Shown here: positions 10,027 through 21,109 of the stretch, one piece after another
Position numbering within the stretch: position 1 is the first letter of the stretch
Layout of the letters: the number at the start of each line of letters is the position of its first letter
NCBI RefSeq assembly: GCF_034190915.1
Contig: NW_026947500.1
Coordinates: 15,932,501 to 15,996,500, forward strand
DNA: 64,000 bases
Source: Cavia porcellus
Lineage: Eukaryota; Chordata; Mammalia; Rodentia; Caviidae
Reading direction: 5' to 3'
The notes under the pieces: generated by a model
What the model was told of the DNA's origin: nothing
Seen by the model: the letters and a program-made list of their open reading frames with translations, nothing else
The model's database searches: none
Made by a program: the position numbers and the translations under genes

Positions 10027-10242
10027 TCAACCAGGAAAGAAGCAAGCCTGGAACCTGTGTGAAATAGGCCCTGTCTGTAAAGACTGCATAAGTTGGCCGT
10101 CAACACCCACTATAGAGACTAAGGACTTAATATAGTGGCCTGAAAACTCAGGAAGAACCCTATACCTGGACTCTATGTCCACAAGTATAGAGAATGTCTT
10201 ACCTGAAACCTCTAGTGGGACTTGGGGCTCTGAGAAGGACAC
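10027..10242 (-). pseudogene. ERV1 protease remnant, active site lost
   Basis: The frame reads EPQVPLEVSGKTFSILVD, then RVLPEFSG and VSIVGVDGQ, the pattern of a gammaretrovirus-like aspartic protease. The active-site motif (usually DTGA) is DIES at residues 22-25, so the Thr-Gly-Ala part is gone though the Asp remains. In the family this enzyme cleaves Gag and Pol. It lies in the expected order between nucleocapsid (10352-10710) and reverse transcriptase on the minus strand. Confidence 0.75.
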
Positions 10243-10351
10243 CTTAATGGGGGCTGTGGGCCCTGAGCCCCATCAGACTTCAGCAGCAAGTCCAAGCAGA
10301 TCTGTCAGTGATGAATCTGGCAGTGATGGCATTTCCTGTGAGGGCTAGAAG

Positions 10352-10710
10352 TTAAGAGGATGGCTTACCCATTCTCTGGTGGCTAGGACAGTTGCTTTTT
10401 TTATGGCCTGGGGCAAGGCCCCAAAGGAACACTAGGATTGGGGCATTCTCTTGCCCAATGTTCTTTTTTGTTGCATTTGAAGCATGGTCCAGGAGGAGCT
10501 CGGGCAGCTCCAGCTTGTGTCGGTTTACCTGTCTCAGAGCTCCAAGTGTCACTGCTAAAAGATTAGATTGTTATTTTTTAATCTCTGTTGTTGAAAACAC
10601 GAAAAGCCATATAAAGAAGGTCTCCCTGTGGGGTTTGAGGGCCAAGTTTAGCATTTTGTCTTGGGATCTGGCCCACAGTGGAAGGTATATGTAGAATCAA
10701 TTAAGTATGC
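10352..10710 (-). pseudogene. ERV1 gag C-terminus: capsid end plus nucleocapsid with an intact zinc knuckle
   Basis: From about 10710 downward the minus strand encodes TVGQIPRQNAKLGPQTPQ and FRVFNNRD, which fit the end of a gammaretrovirus-like capsid. Bases 10484 down to 10443 then encode CFKCNKKEHWAREC, a complete C-X2-C-X4-H-X4-C knuckle of nucleocapsid, the RNA-packaging protein. A second knuckle just after it is broken: GLAPGHKKSNCP keeps the His and last Cys but not the first two. The knuckle is in a different frame from the longest open frame here, so several indels exist. The conserved knuckle is striking in so decayed an element. Confidence 0.75.
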
Positions 10711-13040
10711 AGGAGTCAAATAATACAATCAATAGGGTATTCATGATTATAACTTTAGTAATGGCTTCCCATAAGGAGGATAAGGTCCAGGGAAATTTAG
10801 GAACTGACATGTCATTCATTTTTCATATAGAAGTACCTCTTATACTGTTAGAATATCTAATGTGATCTGATTTTTGGAGGATGGCCTCTTTTATTACTTT
10901 TATCTTTTTATTTAGGAGACAGATCAGCTATGATGTCATTTAATTCTAGTTGAGTATAGTTAATTATGGCTAGGTGGAGGGCTGAGATAGGACCGGCAGA
11001 CAGGCTGGGAAAGGCTCAAACCTGGCCTCTGCCCCAGTGCTGGTCTCGCTGTTTTGCATGTATCATATAACCTTTTTTTTTTTCTGGAAAAGATCTGGTG
11101 GATCCCAGAAAAAGGACTCCAAAAGGAATTTATAATTATCTCTTAATTTCAGTTGTTGAACATCCAGCAGATTGATAACAGTACAGTGCAGTATAGGCAG
11201 TAAGCTTAACATAGAACATTAAATGGCTACTAATCATGGATGTTTTAATGTTTGAGCACTGAAGAAATTTGTGAAGCATCTCTAAACATATGTCTGGATC
11301 TAAAAGAAAACAATTATCATTGTATATTACATAAATTTTTGTTTGAAAGTTATTATTTGACTGATAATCTCATGTTAGTTTGATCTGAATCTCTTAGCTG
11401 GAACACAAGAAAAAGAAAGCAGAAACAATCCCAATTTTATATTTGAAAGCATGAATACACCATCAGATCAGCAACAATGAATTGTCATAGTCATGAACTT
11501 TAGTTGAGGTGTCTCCCATAAGGCTTGGAGGTTATTGGAGGCTCCAATTAATAAACAAGGGCTGGTAAAATTACCAGGTGGCCACTTTTCCTGTTTATCA
11601 ATCAAAGTCTTGTCCAATGTCTCCTCACCCCAAGAGATTTTGTTTAACCAGTTTTAGCACCATTCTGACCAGCTGGCAAACTAGGTGGAAGCATTTTTTT
11701 TAAATCTATAACCCAAATAAATCTTGACCAAATGGTTTGAAAATGCAAAAAAGGAAAAAAAGGTTGTTGAGCTCAAACAAAAGGAACAGTTGTTTACAGA
11801 GCAGGCAAATGGACAAACATGGACAGATGATCTGTACTTTATAAACAGACTAAACAACAGATATATAGACTGATGATCATCTTATAAAATTAGAGTGCAC
11901 TCAAATATATTTGGCCAATTTGAACTATAATAAATAGACGAGTGTGAACCTTTTTGTAGATGAATTAATAGAGATCTCTTAAAATAAGGATAGCAGAAAA
12001 GGAACCTGTTTAGCTGAGAGAGTTAAGGAGGAATGGCCAGACGCCCTGCCTCGCCCCTCACTGGGCAGTCATTGGCCCCTTTTCCGCCCACTGTGTTCTG
12101 TGGCCTCCTCCTCCGCACTGCTGCCCAGAGCTGCACTCTGGCCTGCCTGAGTCAAGCTCAGCTCAGGAGATGGAGCTCAGAGACTGGGCTGCTCAGGAGG
12201 TGCTCGGAGCCCACAGGAGCCGGTGCATGGTGTGACAGCCCAGAGCAGCCTGAGCAGCCCCATTGGTGAGCACCACGCCCGCCCCACCTGCTCACAGCCC
12301 AATGCCATCCATGCACCTCTCCAAATCCTGGCACGAAGGCGGGCTGGTGCTCGATTTGGGGAGGGATTGAGAAATGGGTGTGTGTGTGGGGGGGGCAACA
12401 CAGGGGAGAAGCTGTGAAGGAGCTGTATCCTAAGGTGGGGAGGGGGTGGAGGGATCCTGGAGGAGCAGAGGGAGAGAGGGACACATCCTTAATACAAAGG
12501 CCTACAGATGGAGAGTTTTTGCCAACTTGACGTCACTGTGATAAAAGCAAAAAGAAAAGATCTTTTTTTGGTTTTTGGTAGCCTTTTGAGCCAGGCACCC
12601 AAGAGGTGTGCTCAGTTAAGGTAAAATGAGCCAACCTGGACCGTGACCAGTTTAAGAGGTCGTCACCTAATATTTCGGACGCACAGTTAATCAGTTCCAA
12701 CGTGTGCTTTTTAATTGTCACCAAAAGGCACGAATGGAGTCCCAGCGGATTACAGTAACGGCTCTACCGCGGGGCTGCCCAAGGGACGTAAGAACTGCTA
12801 CCCCAGTCCAGGAATGGAAGGAAGATCTGGCGTGGGGCCCGGCCCACCTTGGAGTAAACCTCAGACTGAATTAGCTCACCTGCGGTAAATGAATTAGACC
12901 AGTGTTGTTTGCAAACCAGCAGCAACAAGACCAGCAGCTCCTGCGTGTTGAGAAGTGAGGAATTAATTCAGGATGTGATCCAGTCGGTGAATCGGCAGGG
13001 ATCTCAAACTGCGAAGACCCCAGGAGTCACTTGCCTGCCA
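10711..13040 (-). other. ERV1 internal region: leader and unrecognisable 5' gag
   Basis: Interior of the minus-strand provirus between the primer binding site and the recognisable gag C-terminus. Matrix and N-terminal capsid should lie here, but no frame could be matched and stops are frequent. 11.0-12.0 kb is AT-rich and may include a later insertion. 12.03-12.48 kb is GC-rich with proline-rich spurious frames. Confidence 0.5.
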
Positions 13041-13058
13041 TTCCCGATCCAGGAATCA
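13041..13058 (-). promoter_or_regulatory. Primer binding site, tRNA-Glu type
   Basis: Minus-strand bases TGATTCCTGGATCGGGAA lie two bases inside the 5' LTR. Compared with the tRNA-Glu primer site known from HERV-E-like elements (TGGTTCCCTGACCGGGAA), 14 of 18 positions agree. Its place beside the LTR end confirms provirus orientation and which LTR is the 5' one. Confidence 0.7.
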
Positions 13059-13060
13059 AC

Positions 13061-13373
13061 TGACAGAATCTTTGGCACTGTTAAAAAGAAAATGAAATAA
13101 AAGTGGCCTTTATTCTAAGAACGCAGAGAGAGAACCTCACGACCACTGAGGTCTGACTTTCTCTCTGCCGGACACATGGTGTGGTGGGCATACATATAGC
13201 TTTGGTTTGGGGTGGTGCCTAAGGGGCATTACTGATGCACAAGTAGCCCACTGGAATTTATTTCATACCACAGGTAAATTGCCTCGGGGCGAGGAAGGTG
13301 ACCTTAAGATAGAGCCCCTTGGTTCTGCCTCCCAGCCTCCCACAGCTGCAGCATCTAGGGAAAAATCCTTTCA
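13061..13373 (-). mobile_element. ERV1 family-A LTR (5' LTR of minus-strand provirus)
   Basis: 313 bases, minus-strand TGAAAGGATTTTTCCC...AGATTCTGTCA, aligned end to end with the LTR at 8151-8469. The primer binding site abuts its inner end. The outer flanks of the two LTRs (CAGGG before 8151, CGGAG after 13373) do not match as a target duplication, which hints at rearrangement or heavy decay. Confidence 0.85.
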
Positions 13374-13906
13374 CGGAGCACACATGCAGACACAGGCTCT
13401 AGTATGACCCAGTAGTTCCTGAGCTCTGTGGGGGCCAGAGAAGTGGTATTTTTAAACTTTTTTTTTTTTAAACCTCTGGTATGAAACCAAACAAGTCTTT
13501 GCTAGGACAGTTTAAATCTGAGACTAGACCAACAGTTTTTGATAGGACAGCTGCCCCAATGCCTTATTCTGTTAGAGTGCAGTCAGTTTAGGAGTTTGAT
13601 GTGAAACAGTCTCTTCAATATCTTTGGGGCCACTGTGAGTCTGTTCTCCAGCCCGCTGTCACTCTGCAGAGTGTACTTCTTTGCTACATTCAGTAAGTGC
13701 ACGTCCCCACTTCCTTTTCTCTGTATCTTGTTCAATTCTTTGTTCAGGACACCAAGAAACTGGAAAGAATTTTACAGGAGCCATCACACTCTCATTTGGA
13801 CGCAGGCATCTGGGTTGTCCTAGAGGCTTGGAAAATTACACTGGGCCAGAGGCTGAAGACTTGACTCAAGAGCTCAGTCTTTTCTTGTGGCCATTTCTGT
13901 CCTTAG
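13374..13906. other. Unassigned, possibly another ERV LTR tail
   Basis: Around 13640-13760 the plus strand has a pyrimidine-rich run ending TTCAATTCTTTGTTCAGGAC, which is reminiscent of an ERV1 LTR U5 and its edge. No TG start, TATA box or pair was identified, so it is left unclassified. Confidence 0.3.
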
Positions 13907-14184
13907 TGATAGGATTTAGAAGACAGAATATAAAGTAGAGTGGCCTTTATTTTAAGGATGTGGAGAAAAATTCCATGACCACTGGGGCCTGGCTTTCTCT
14001 GCCGGACACAGGGAGGGGGCATACATATAGCTTTGGTCTGGGGTGGGCATTGCTGAAGCCCAGGTAGCCCATTGAAATTCATGTCGTGCCATAGGTAAAT
14101 TGCCTAGGGGAGGAGAAAATGACCTCAAGGCAAACATCCCTTGGTCCCGCCTCTGACTGCTATAGTGTCCTACCTAGAGTGACA
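13907..14184 (-). mobile_element. ERV1 family-A LTR, third copy (more diverged)
   Basis: Shares the ordered blocks GTGGCCTTTATT, CATACATATAGCTTTGG, CAGGTAGCCCATTG and GGTAAATTGCCTAGGGG with the LTRs at 8151, 13061 and 36419. One end is TGATAGGATTTAG; the other fades near 14184, where a different LTR begins. Same orientation as the provirus, 533 bases beyond its 5' LTR. No target duplication seen. Confidence 0.7.
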
Positions 14185-14185
14185 T

Positions 14186-15465
14186 TGCTGGGGGTGATGG
14201 GTTCCTAGACAGGTCTCTAGGTTTTTGTGTGTGATGAGAAAAGTACTGGATGCAGCACATGACAGTAAAGAAAAACATCTGAGTTTAATGAAATGCATTT
14301 AGATGGTGGTTGTACTGCCTGATTTGGACCTGACTTTTCAGCTCCCAACCTCCTCCTCAGTACCACAGCTGTCACTGGCAAGCATAGGGTGTCATAAAAG
14401 AGATAAAATAGACAAAGAATCTTGCAGGTCCTGGGACATCTGGGGACCTTAGGGGACGTCTGGAGACTCCTGATGCTTCAAGGACTCTGCCCACTAAGGT
14501 GCAAGACAGTCAGAGAACTCTGACCACATATATTTATTAAAATCTTCCTACCTAGTGTCCCCTTTCCTCTTTCCATCCCTATAAAAGGGACACACTTCTC
14601 TTTGTTCCTTACAGGTAGCCTTATCACTCTCTGCCCACCCGCACTCAGGCATCATAAATCCCGTGCCGTGTTCCCTCCACACAGTCCTGGTGGGCTCAGC
14701 TGGGCTCTGCCCCTTAGTGCTGTGCTCAGAGTGACCACGCTCATGCTGGCAGAAAGGGAAATAGCAAAAGCACTGAATATGTCGGTATGAAAATTTTTAA
14801 TTCCTTTCTTTCTTCCTCTCTTTTCCCCCCACCTTACTCCCCTCTTTTGCTTTTGTAATTTGATCCTGGATGTTGCCTGTTTGTTTTGCTATGTTAAAAA
14901 AAAAAGGTATAAGGGACCTCCCTTGGGCCTTCCAGAGTGTGACTGACAATGTGGTTGAGTCGCATCAGTTGTGCCTTTTGCATACTTCATTCATAACTGG
15001 ATGCATGCGATGCTGCCCATATGCATGAACCCTCAGTGAGCTCCAGGTGAAGAAAGTTTGCTGTGGGTGCTGTTGGAAAGTCTCACATGCATGGATCTTT
15101 TTTTTTTTTTTTTTTTTTTTTGTCTTTTTGAGACAGGGTCTTGCTGTGCAGTTCAGGCTGGACTTGAGCTCACTTTGTAGCCCAGGCTGGTCTCAAACTT
15201 GCAACGATCCTCCTGCCTCAACCTCCCAAGTGCTGGGATTATAGGCGTGAGCCACCACACCCAGCAACAACAAGCATGGATCTTGATTTTGGAATTTGAA
15301 ATCTTCTACAGAGATCCTAGGGATCTTTGTCTTTCTTACTTCTGGCTCTAGGTAGAGGTCTTTGCTTTTAGACTAAGGTCAGGGAGGTGACCCCTGGGAC
15401 ATTGGCCAGAATTAGGTGAGCAGAGAAGACTGGTTCCGTAGCCCCACATTGTACTGTTTATATTA
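14186..15465 (-). mobile_element. ERV family-B LTR or LTR-flanked remnant, interrupted by a SINE
   Basis: The first 110 bases (TGATGGGTTCCTAGACAGG ... ACAGTAAAGAAAAAC ... TTTAATGAAAT) match the start of the element at 25503, and the last 60 or so (ending TTGTACTGTTTATATTA) match its end near 26100. The middle is longer and mostly dissimilar. On the minus strand it would have a CATTAAA polyadenylation signal and a U5-like end. Borders are approximate. Confidence 0.45.
15098..15271 (-). mobile_element. 7SL-derived B1-like SINE
   Basis: Poly-T, GAGACAGGGTCTTGCTGTGC, GTAGCCCAGGCTGGTCTC, then GTGCTGGGATTATAGGCGTG: a full-length copy in reverse. Target duplication GCATGGATCTT at 15089-15099 and 15274-15284. 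Confidence 0.92.
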
Positions 15466-16263
15466 GAACCAGGCTCTTAGGTGAGGAATAGTGTAGAGAT
15501 CAAGCCCACAGGAAATACAGGCACGAGAAAGGCTTTTTACTGGGGTTTCTGCTTCAGCCAGAAGGGAGCTCTAAGTATGACAAAGGTAAGGCCAGGCCAG
15601 GGGGTCTCTGCAAGAGAAAGGGGTGAATAATTCCTGCCGTAAGTTTCCGTCTATGCTGGGCATGGCAGTTCTTGCCTCTAATTCCAGCTATGCAGGATAT
15701 CACCAAGCAGCTCCTAGAAGCTGGCTCACCAAATAATCATTACCAGGTTTTGTGATGCTCACATCTCCTTCTGGAGTTGGATTTCAGGTTCTTCCCATCT
15801 TGAACAAAGAACTGAATGAAATGAGCAAAAAAAAAAAAAAAAAAAAAGTGACCAAGTTTATTTAAAAGAATAAAAGTGAAGACTAAGGGAGGAACTGGCT
15901 CTGCAGAGTGAGTTTGGGCCAAGGAAAAATCAAGAAAAGGAGGATGGAAGGAAAGCTATGAAGCACATCTTTGTGGGGCCTGTATTTTTATGCCTTCCAC
16001 ATCTTGAGGAAACTCATGAGCTTCCACATATGGGTCTTGAGAGTTGGGCCGCGGCTCCTGCACCTCAGGCTGAGGTCAGGTCTAAGACAGCCTACTGAGA
16101 ACCTGCATGAGTTCCAAAAGAAGTCCATGCAGAGCTTCGGGAGCTGTTCTGTGAACGTATCCTTGGATTTTGTAATTAGCAGCCCATGCTTACTTCCCCA
16201 GAGAGCTTTCCCACTCTCTAATCACTGCCTTATTTCCCTCTGAGAGACATAATCCCCATAATG
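15466..16263. other. No recognisable gene; unassigned
   Basis: Contains an A-run (15824-15847) and short frames only. The 15971-16243 frame resembles no protein I know. Confidence 0.45.
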
Positions 16264-16348
16264 CTTTTTTTTTGGTACAGAGGATCGAACTCATGGTCTC
16301 ATGTTTGACAAGCAGGCACTTACACTACTGAGCTAAACCTCTGGCCCC
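16264..16348 (-). mobile_element. tRNA-derived SINE
   Basis: Reverse of the ID-like element: TTTTTTTTGGTACAGAGGAT, ACAAGCAGGCACTTACACTA, GAGCTAAACCTCTGGCCCC. Confidence 0.85.
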
Positions 16349-16689
16349 TCCCATAATTCTTTGCAGGGTGCTGAGGAGTGGAAGTCTCTGTCTTGTACAG
16401 TTCCTTCAAGCTGGAAGGGGCTGTAGACCTTATCTCCTGGGGATCATATGTTCTCCAACTATCTTGGGGTGCTGTGGCTTACTAGCTGGATTGAAGAAAG
16501 ACACTGTCAGAAAACAATGAGAACAAATTAATGACCATTAAAGCCCCTGTGTGACAGGAGAAAGATATTTCACCATGAGGAGCAGGTCAGATTTCCACAC
16601 TTCCTGTAACAGCACTGGGGTCTTGCTTTTTGAAGAGAAATCTCAGCTGTTCCATATGCTCACAGGAATAGATTTATCCTTTTGAGTGA

Positions 16690-17437
16690 TCTTGTTTTCA
16701 GACGGTTCAGGTGGGACTGGCTTTATTCCAGAAAGATGAATCTAATTATCTATCCCTGTCACCTTTACTGCACTGGATGTAGCAACGATTGCTGAGAGGG
16801 GACATTTCTCTTTTGGCTCTAATTGGTCAGTGGGGCTTAGCTCTAACCCCTCTCTCCAAATTTTTATGAGCACTTAGTTTCCAGGATGGACAATAAGTGG
16901 TCGCCCTGGGTCAGGAGCTGGCAAGACTCTGTACCCCTGCATTTGGATTCCTGCTATAGTTGGCTCAGATTAATGAGACACTGTAAGAGCCTCATGGTGT
17001 TTGGGCTACCGGTATATTAGAGGATAGAAATGGCCATATGTGGCTCTCAAATGTGCTCAAACTTATCCCAGGTTTGAGCATGGTACAAGCCCTCATAAAT
17101 ATTATTTGCAGCAATTGGACCCAAGACTCAGAGGTCTCTTGGAAATTTCACTGAAGATCACTTTAGGGTCTGGGTGGCTCTCTCTACTTTCAAGAAGATA
17201 GAGGCTGCTAGATGAAATGAAGGTGATACTTTATTCCTACACACTTTGCCACCCCCTGAGTTCAGGTGAAAGAAGGGCCATTGTCACTCTGGAGAGCTGG
17301 GAAGTCCAGATCTGAGGATGATTGTCTTAAGAAGCACCTTCAGTAGGGGCTGGAGATTTAGCTCAGTGGCATGAGCGCCTGCCTTGCAAGCAGGCAGTTG
17401 AGAGTTTGATTCCCGGTACTGATAAAAAGGAAAAAGA

Positions 17438-17480
<43 letters not shown>

Positions 17481-17940
17481 AGCACCTTCAGTGCCTCCAT
17501 AGCCTTTTCTGAACTGGTAGGGAGGCTTCATCCAGGCCTGGAAGGCTGTCAATTAAGACCATCATCTGTGTAAATCCTCCAAATGGTGGCATGTGGGCAA
17601 AGTCTAATTGCCAGTCTTTCCTAGACATGTTCTGCTCCTCTGTACACATTCTAATGATGGAAGTGGTCTGGGCTCCCTCAGGTTGTTTTAGAGCAAGCTT
17701 TGCAGATCTGTTGGGTGTCTCCTGCTACGGATACTCCTGTGGAAACCTGAGTGACTTGTTTCCAATGTAGCACCTCTTCCCATATGGCAGAAACCAGGAG
17801 GTGTTTCTATAGCCTTCCTCTGTGTCCCTGGAGGGAGGGCCAGTTTGTTTTCTAAACACCCCAGAGTCACATAAGTAACCTTTTCTCTCCAGAATACCTC
17901 TGATCTTATGGTACGTCAGGACTTCCAGCATCTGTCCCAA
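16690..17940 (-). pseudogene. ERV1 pol remnant: integrase core, many frameshifts, split by a SINE
   Basis: Read on the minus strand, 17613 to 17590 encodes WQLDFAHM, the first catalytic aspartate block of a retroviral integrase. Bases 17286 to 17266 encode DNGPSFT, the second aspartate block. Between them stops and shifts abound and a SINE (17345-17476) is inserted. Beyond, about 16.9-17.1 kb, a fragment reading ATYGHFYP or RPFLS-like in alternate frames fits the post-core region, but the glutamate of the DDE triad was not found. The segment above 17700 (HKIRGILERKGYLC) may be the zinc-binding N-terminus. A different ERV1 from the family-A provirus; no LTR could be paired with it. Confidence 0.6.
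17345..17476 (+). mobile_element. tRNA-derived SINE with perfect target duplication
   Basis: AGGGGCTGGAGATTTAGCTC, AGGCAGTTGAGAGTTTGATT, CCGGTACTGATAAAAAGG and a long A-tail. The 16-base target duplication AAGAAGCACCTTCAGT is perfect at 17329-17344 and 17477-17492, so this insertion is comparatively recent and is younger than the ERV1 integrase it interrupts. Confidence 0.95.
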
Positions 17941-18079
17941 AGTTAACTTTGTGAATTCTTCTGTTGCTACTGCTGCAAAGAATCTCTTATTAGGGTTCCT
18001 TTGATGCCAACTATGGCTATAGATTCAGTGGAAGGTTTTCACTGACCTATGAAATTGGAAATACCACACACCTTCGTTG

Positions 18080-18910
18080 ACTGAGAGTCCAATAGCATGC
18101 ATTGATCTGCTCCAGTCCATTTCCAGATCCACAACCCCATCTGGGTGGGTTGTATCAATTTCAGATTACTCTCTTAGGTACAGAGGACCATCATGGCATT
18201 CTGGTGGCTGCCACTAAATGGCTAGAAAAGAATGCCCTGGAAATGTTGCTGAAGCAACTATACCAAACAGCAGCTCCCTGTGAAGGTTCCGAAGTGGAAT
18301 GCAAACATTCCTGAGCAGATGAAGAAGCTGACTATCTTCAGGCCATTGCAAGGGTTAAGACATTGAGTCCAGAAGGCAACCAATATTGCTGAGGTGGGTG
18401 AGATCCTCCAGAAGCCAGATGAGGCCCCCAGTACCTTTCTGGAATGACTCTGAGAAGCACAGCATGCCAAATGCCCTTTGATTCAGAGGCCCTGAGAACC
18501 AAAGGATGGTCAATACATCCTTCATGGGTCAAAGTGCCAGTAACATCCACTGGAATCTCCAGGAATTGGAAGGCTTTGCAGGAAATTAACACAGCTCAAT
18601 TGCTGGAGATCACCCATAAGATATTGGTCAATAAAGATGTGGAGGAGTACCGAGTGGCTGAACAATAAATGAAGAAGACCAACCTCATGACTGCAGCTCT
18701 GACATGTAAACGAGCAATGAACCAAAGTGCTAACAGGGGAAATCAAAGAAAGGAGCAGGGCCACTCTTGGGATCCATGTCTGCCCCTTGAATAGGACCAA
18801 TGTGCCTATGCAGAGAGAGAAACCATTATAAGTGTGAGTGCCCACAACTGAAGAAGATGGCCAAGCATTCTGAGGACCAGGGAGTGATCTCTTGTTTTCA
18901 TCATAGGGAA
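18080..18910 (+). pseudogene. ERV1 gag remnant: capsid and nucleocapsid
   Basis: The plus strand encodes a gammaretrovirus-like capsid in several frames: LGGLYQFQITLLGTEDH (about 18135-18190), ILQKPDEAPSTFLE (about 18403-18445), a PFDSEALRTKGWS equivalent of the conserved PFDPExPENxRM block, then AQLLEITHKILVNKDVEEY (about 18590-18650). The nucleocapsid knuckle follows at about 18797-18850. It starts DQCAY, but the second Cys is Ala and an indel shifts the frame before HYKCECP. Stops and shifts interrupt it throughout. It lies head to head with the integrase remnant at 16.7-17.9 kb, so the two are not parts of one intact provirus. Confidence 0.7.
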
Positions 18911-20352
18911 GTGTAGGAGACATTCTGATCTGTTCCCCTTGAATGCAGGACAATTGCTTCAGCATTAGATAAGCTGAGTCTTGTTTCTATATACTGATAG
19001 GTCCAGAGCTGGCTAACTATTTCCTTCTCCCTTCAATTGGCTCCAAGAAATGCAAATAAGGCTGGCTGAGGTACTGATATGGAATCTTTAAGTCCAACCA
19101 ACATTTTCCTGTCTCCTCACACTGTGTTCTCTGCAGAATGGTTGAATACAGTGGAATGGCAGAGCCACTCAGCTCCAGGAATGTCAGCTGGGTTTGAGCC
19201 TCCAGATGAGAGGTTGTGACTTCCGAGGGCACAAAAGTTTACATATCAGAAACTGAAGCAACAGACTTCTAAAACCTTTCAAATGCTACACCAATTGAGT
19301 AACCCAGATTGCATATGCGTTCTGCATATCCTTCTCCCTGTATATTGTCAAGAGGTTTTTCTCCCCACTTGGCTAGCCAGCTCAAAATACTCATGTATTT
19401 CCTGTCATCTTCACTGTCAGTCATCCTTGAACCATTCCCTTCTTTATGAGACAATAAATTCTGGGACAGACCTTGGATCAAGGCCTTTGTCCATATATCC
19501 TCACTTGGATCGGACTTAGGACCCCTTGGCTGCCCTTCACTTTGAATATGTCTTGGTGTCTTTACTCTCACATGGGTTGCATTGGAGGTGGTAGATTGGG
19601 ATTAACTTGCTGGAATTCCAATAACATTTCTACAGGATTTCAAATATAACTTTCCAGATTACAAGGTGACTGAAAAATGGATTACAATAATTGGATTATA
19701 ATATATAATTCTTGGATTACAGTATAAGGAATTACTACTGGGATTATAATATTGTGTTGCTTGCTGTTGAAGCTGCAAATTGACCTAAGGCATGACCCAG
19801 ATGTGACCCTACCAGAAACAAAGAGTGCTGCGTCAGCCACATGAAGAAGTTGCTACAGCCCAGGAAAACACCAAGCTCCTAGACAATCCAAGCAATGGGC
19901 TGCTAGGCAGAGGGGCTGAAGGTGCCATCATCCTTCCCAGTTTATAAATAAACATACAACATTGCCTGAGCAGCACCTTTCCTCCCATCATGAGAGTAAG
20001 GGCTCCTCCCAGCACTGTCTTTATTTTTCTCATTCTTTATTTTTCTCATTCTCTTGGTCTTTCACCCAAGAACCACAGGAGCTACATGGGTTGAAGCAAT
20101 ATTGGAAACTCAATAGGGAAGAACTCACTCTTTGAGGACCAAGGGGGACCAGGCTGCCAGTCCTCCACAAGGCCCATGGTCTGCACAGAGGTGGAGGACA
20201 AACCAGTAGAATTCTAGCGGACACAAGGGGAATCACTCAGTTGTGATGTCTCCCATTGGGGCCCTCACTCACCGATCTGTTAACATCAAGGGAGCAGTGG
20301 GGCAAACCAAGGCCCAAGGCTTTTGCCAGACACAGACTTGTAAAATAGGGAG
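18911..20352. other. Unassigned; possible decayed ERV interior and an LTR-like stretch
   Basis: No protease or reverse transcriptase could be recognised between the gag remnant and the pol-env remnant. A minus-strand frame (19269-19571) is unrecognised. 19679-19746 holds four GGATTA motifs. 19940-20060 has TATAAATAAACATAC and a duplicated TTTATTTTTCTCATTC and may be LTR-derived. Confidence 0.4.
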
Positions 20353-20690
20353 TTACATTAGTCACTATTTTCTCATTGCTGAGACAAAATATCCAACAAC
20401 CAAACTTAAAGAAGGAAACATTTATTTAGCTCACAGCTTGTAGAGGTTTCAGGTACAATTGCCTGGATCCAAGGCAGAGCACGTAGCAAAGGGGTAAAAG
20501 TTCACATCAGTAGAAGACATCAAAGACAAAAAGAGAGGAGACACCTGTCCTAGGCTAGGGGTAGCACTCACACCCACAATCCCAGCACTGGGCCATGAAT
20601 CACTCACAAACTCTAGATTGAGCTGCCTCCAAAAAAGCCTCCCATAAATGCATGAGGCGTTGGGGGGACATCCAGACACAAACCATAACA
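20353..20690 (-). mobile_element. MaLR/ORR1-like LTR
   Basis: Plus-strand reading TTGCTGAGACAAAATATCCA near the left end and CATCCAGACACAAACCATAACA at the right end are the reverse of the MaLR terminus and of the TGTTATGG start seen at 39593 and 49532. Confidence 0.75.
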
Positions 20691-20879
20691 GGGTCATAAA
20701 ATAACGCATTGGGAAATGGACCCTAGCAAAGCAACTAATGGGTCTAGGAAAAGCTTCCCAGATGACAGCTGCTTACATATTAAAACAAGCCCCCAGTACC
20801 AAATCTAGTCCTCTGTGTCCCTTTTACCTGAGATTCAGTTTGGATAAAGGACTGGTGATAGGAAAGTCTTAAACCTAAA

Positions 20880-20965
20880 GGGCAGAGGCCACTAACAGTT
20901 ATTCTGACCACTCCCATGGCAGTCTGAGTGGAGGGAAACTCCAGGTGGATCCATAGTCAGGTAAA
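20880..20965 (+). pseudogene. ERV1 integrase C-terminal end
   Basis: Bases 20895-20960 encode TVILTTPMAV, a stop, then VEGNSRWIHS.QVKKAL. This fits the C-terminal domain of gammaretrovirus-like integrase (TPTAVKVxGxxxWIHxSxVK). It lies just upstream of the env remnant, as expected from retroviral gene order, and may belong with the gag remnant at 18.1 kb. One in-frame stop replaces the conserved Lys. Confidence 0.7.
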
Positions 20966-21109
20966 AAAAGCATTAGCCCTAGAGTAGAGTGTACCAGGAA
21001 TCTGGACACCACCAAGATTGCCCTGTCAGAGAAAAGGCCATCACTGGCTCCCTAGCTGAGAGTGATTCCTCCAATTCATCAATTATTGATAGAGAGAACT
21101 TCAAAGTCT

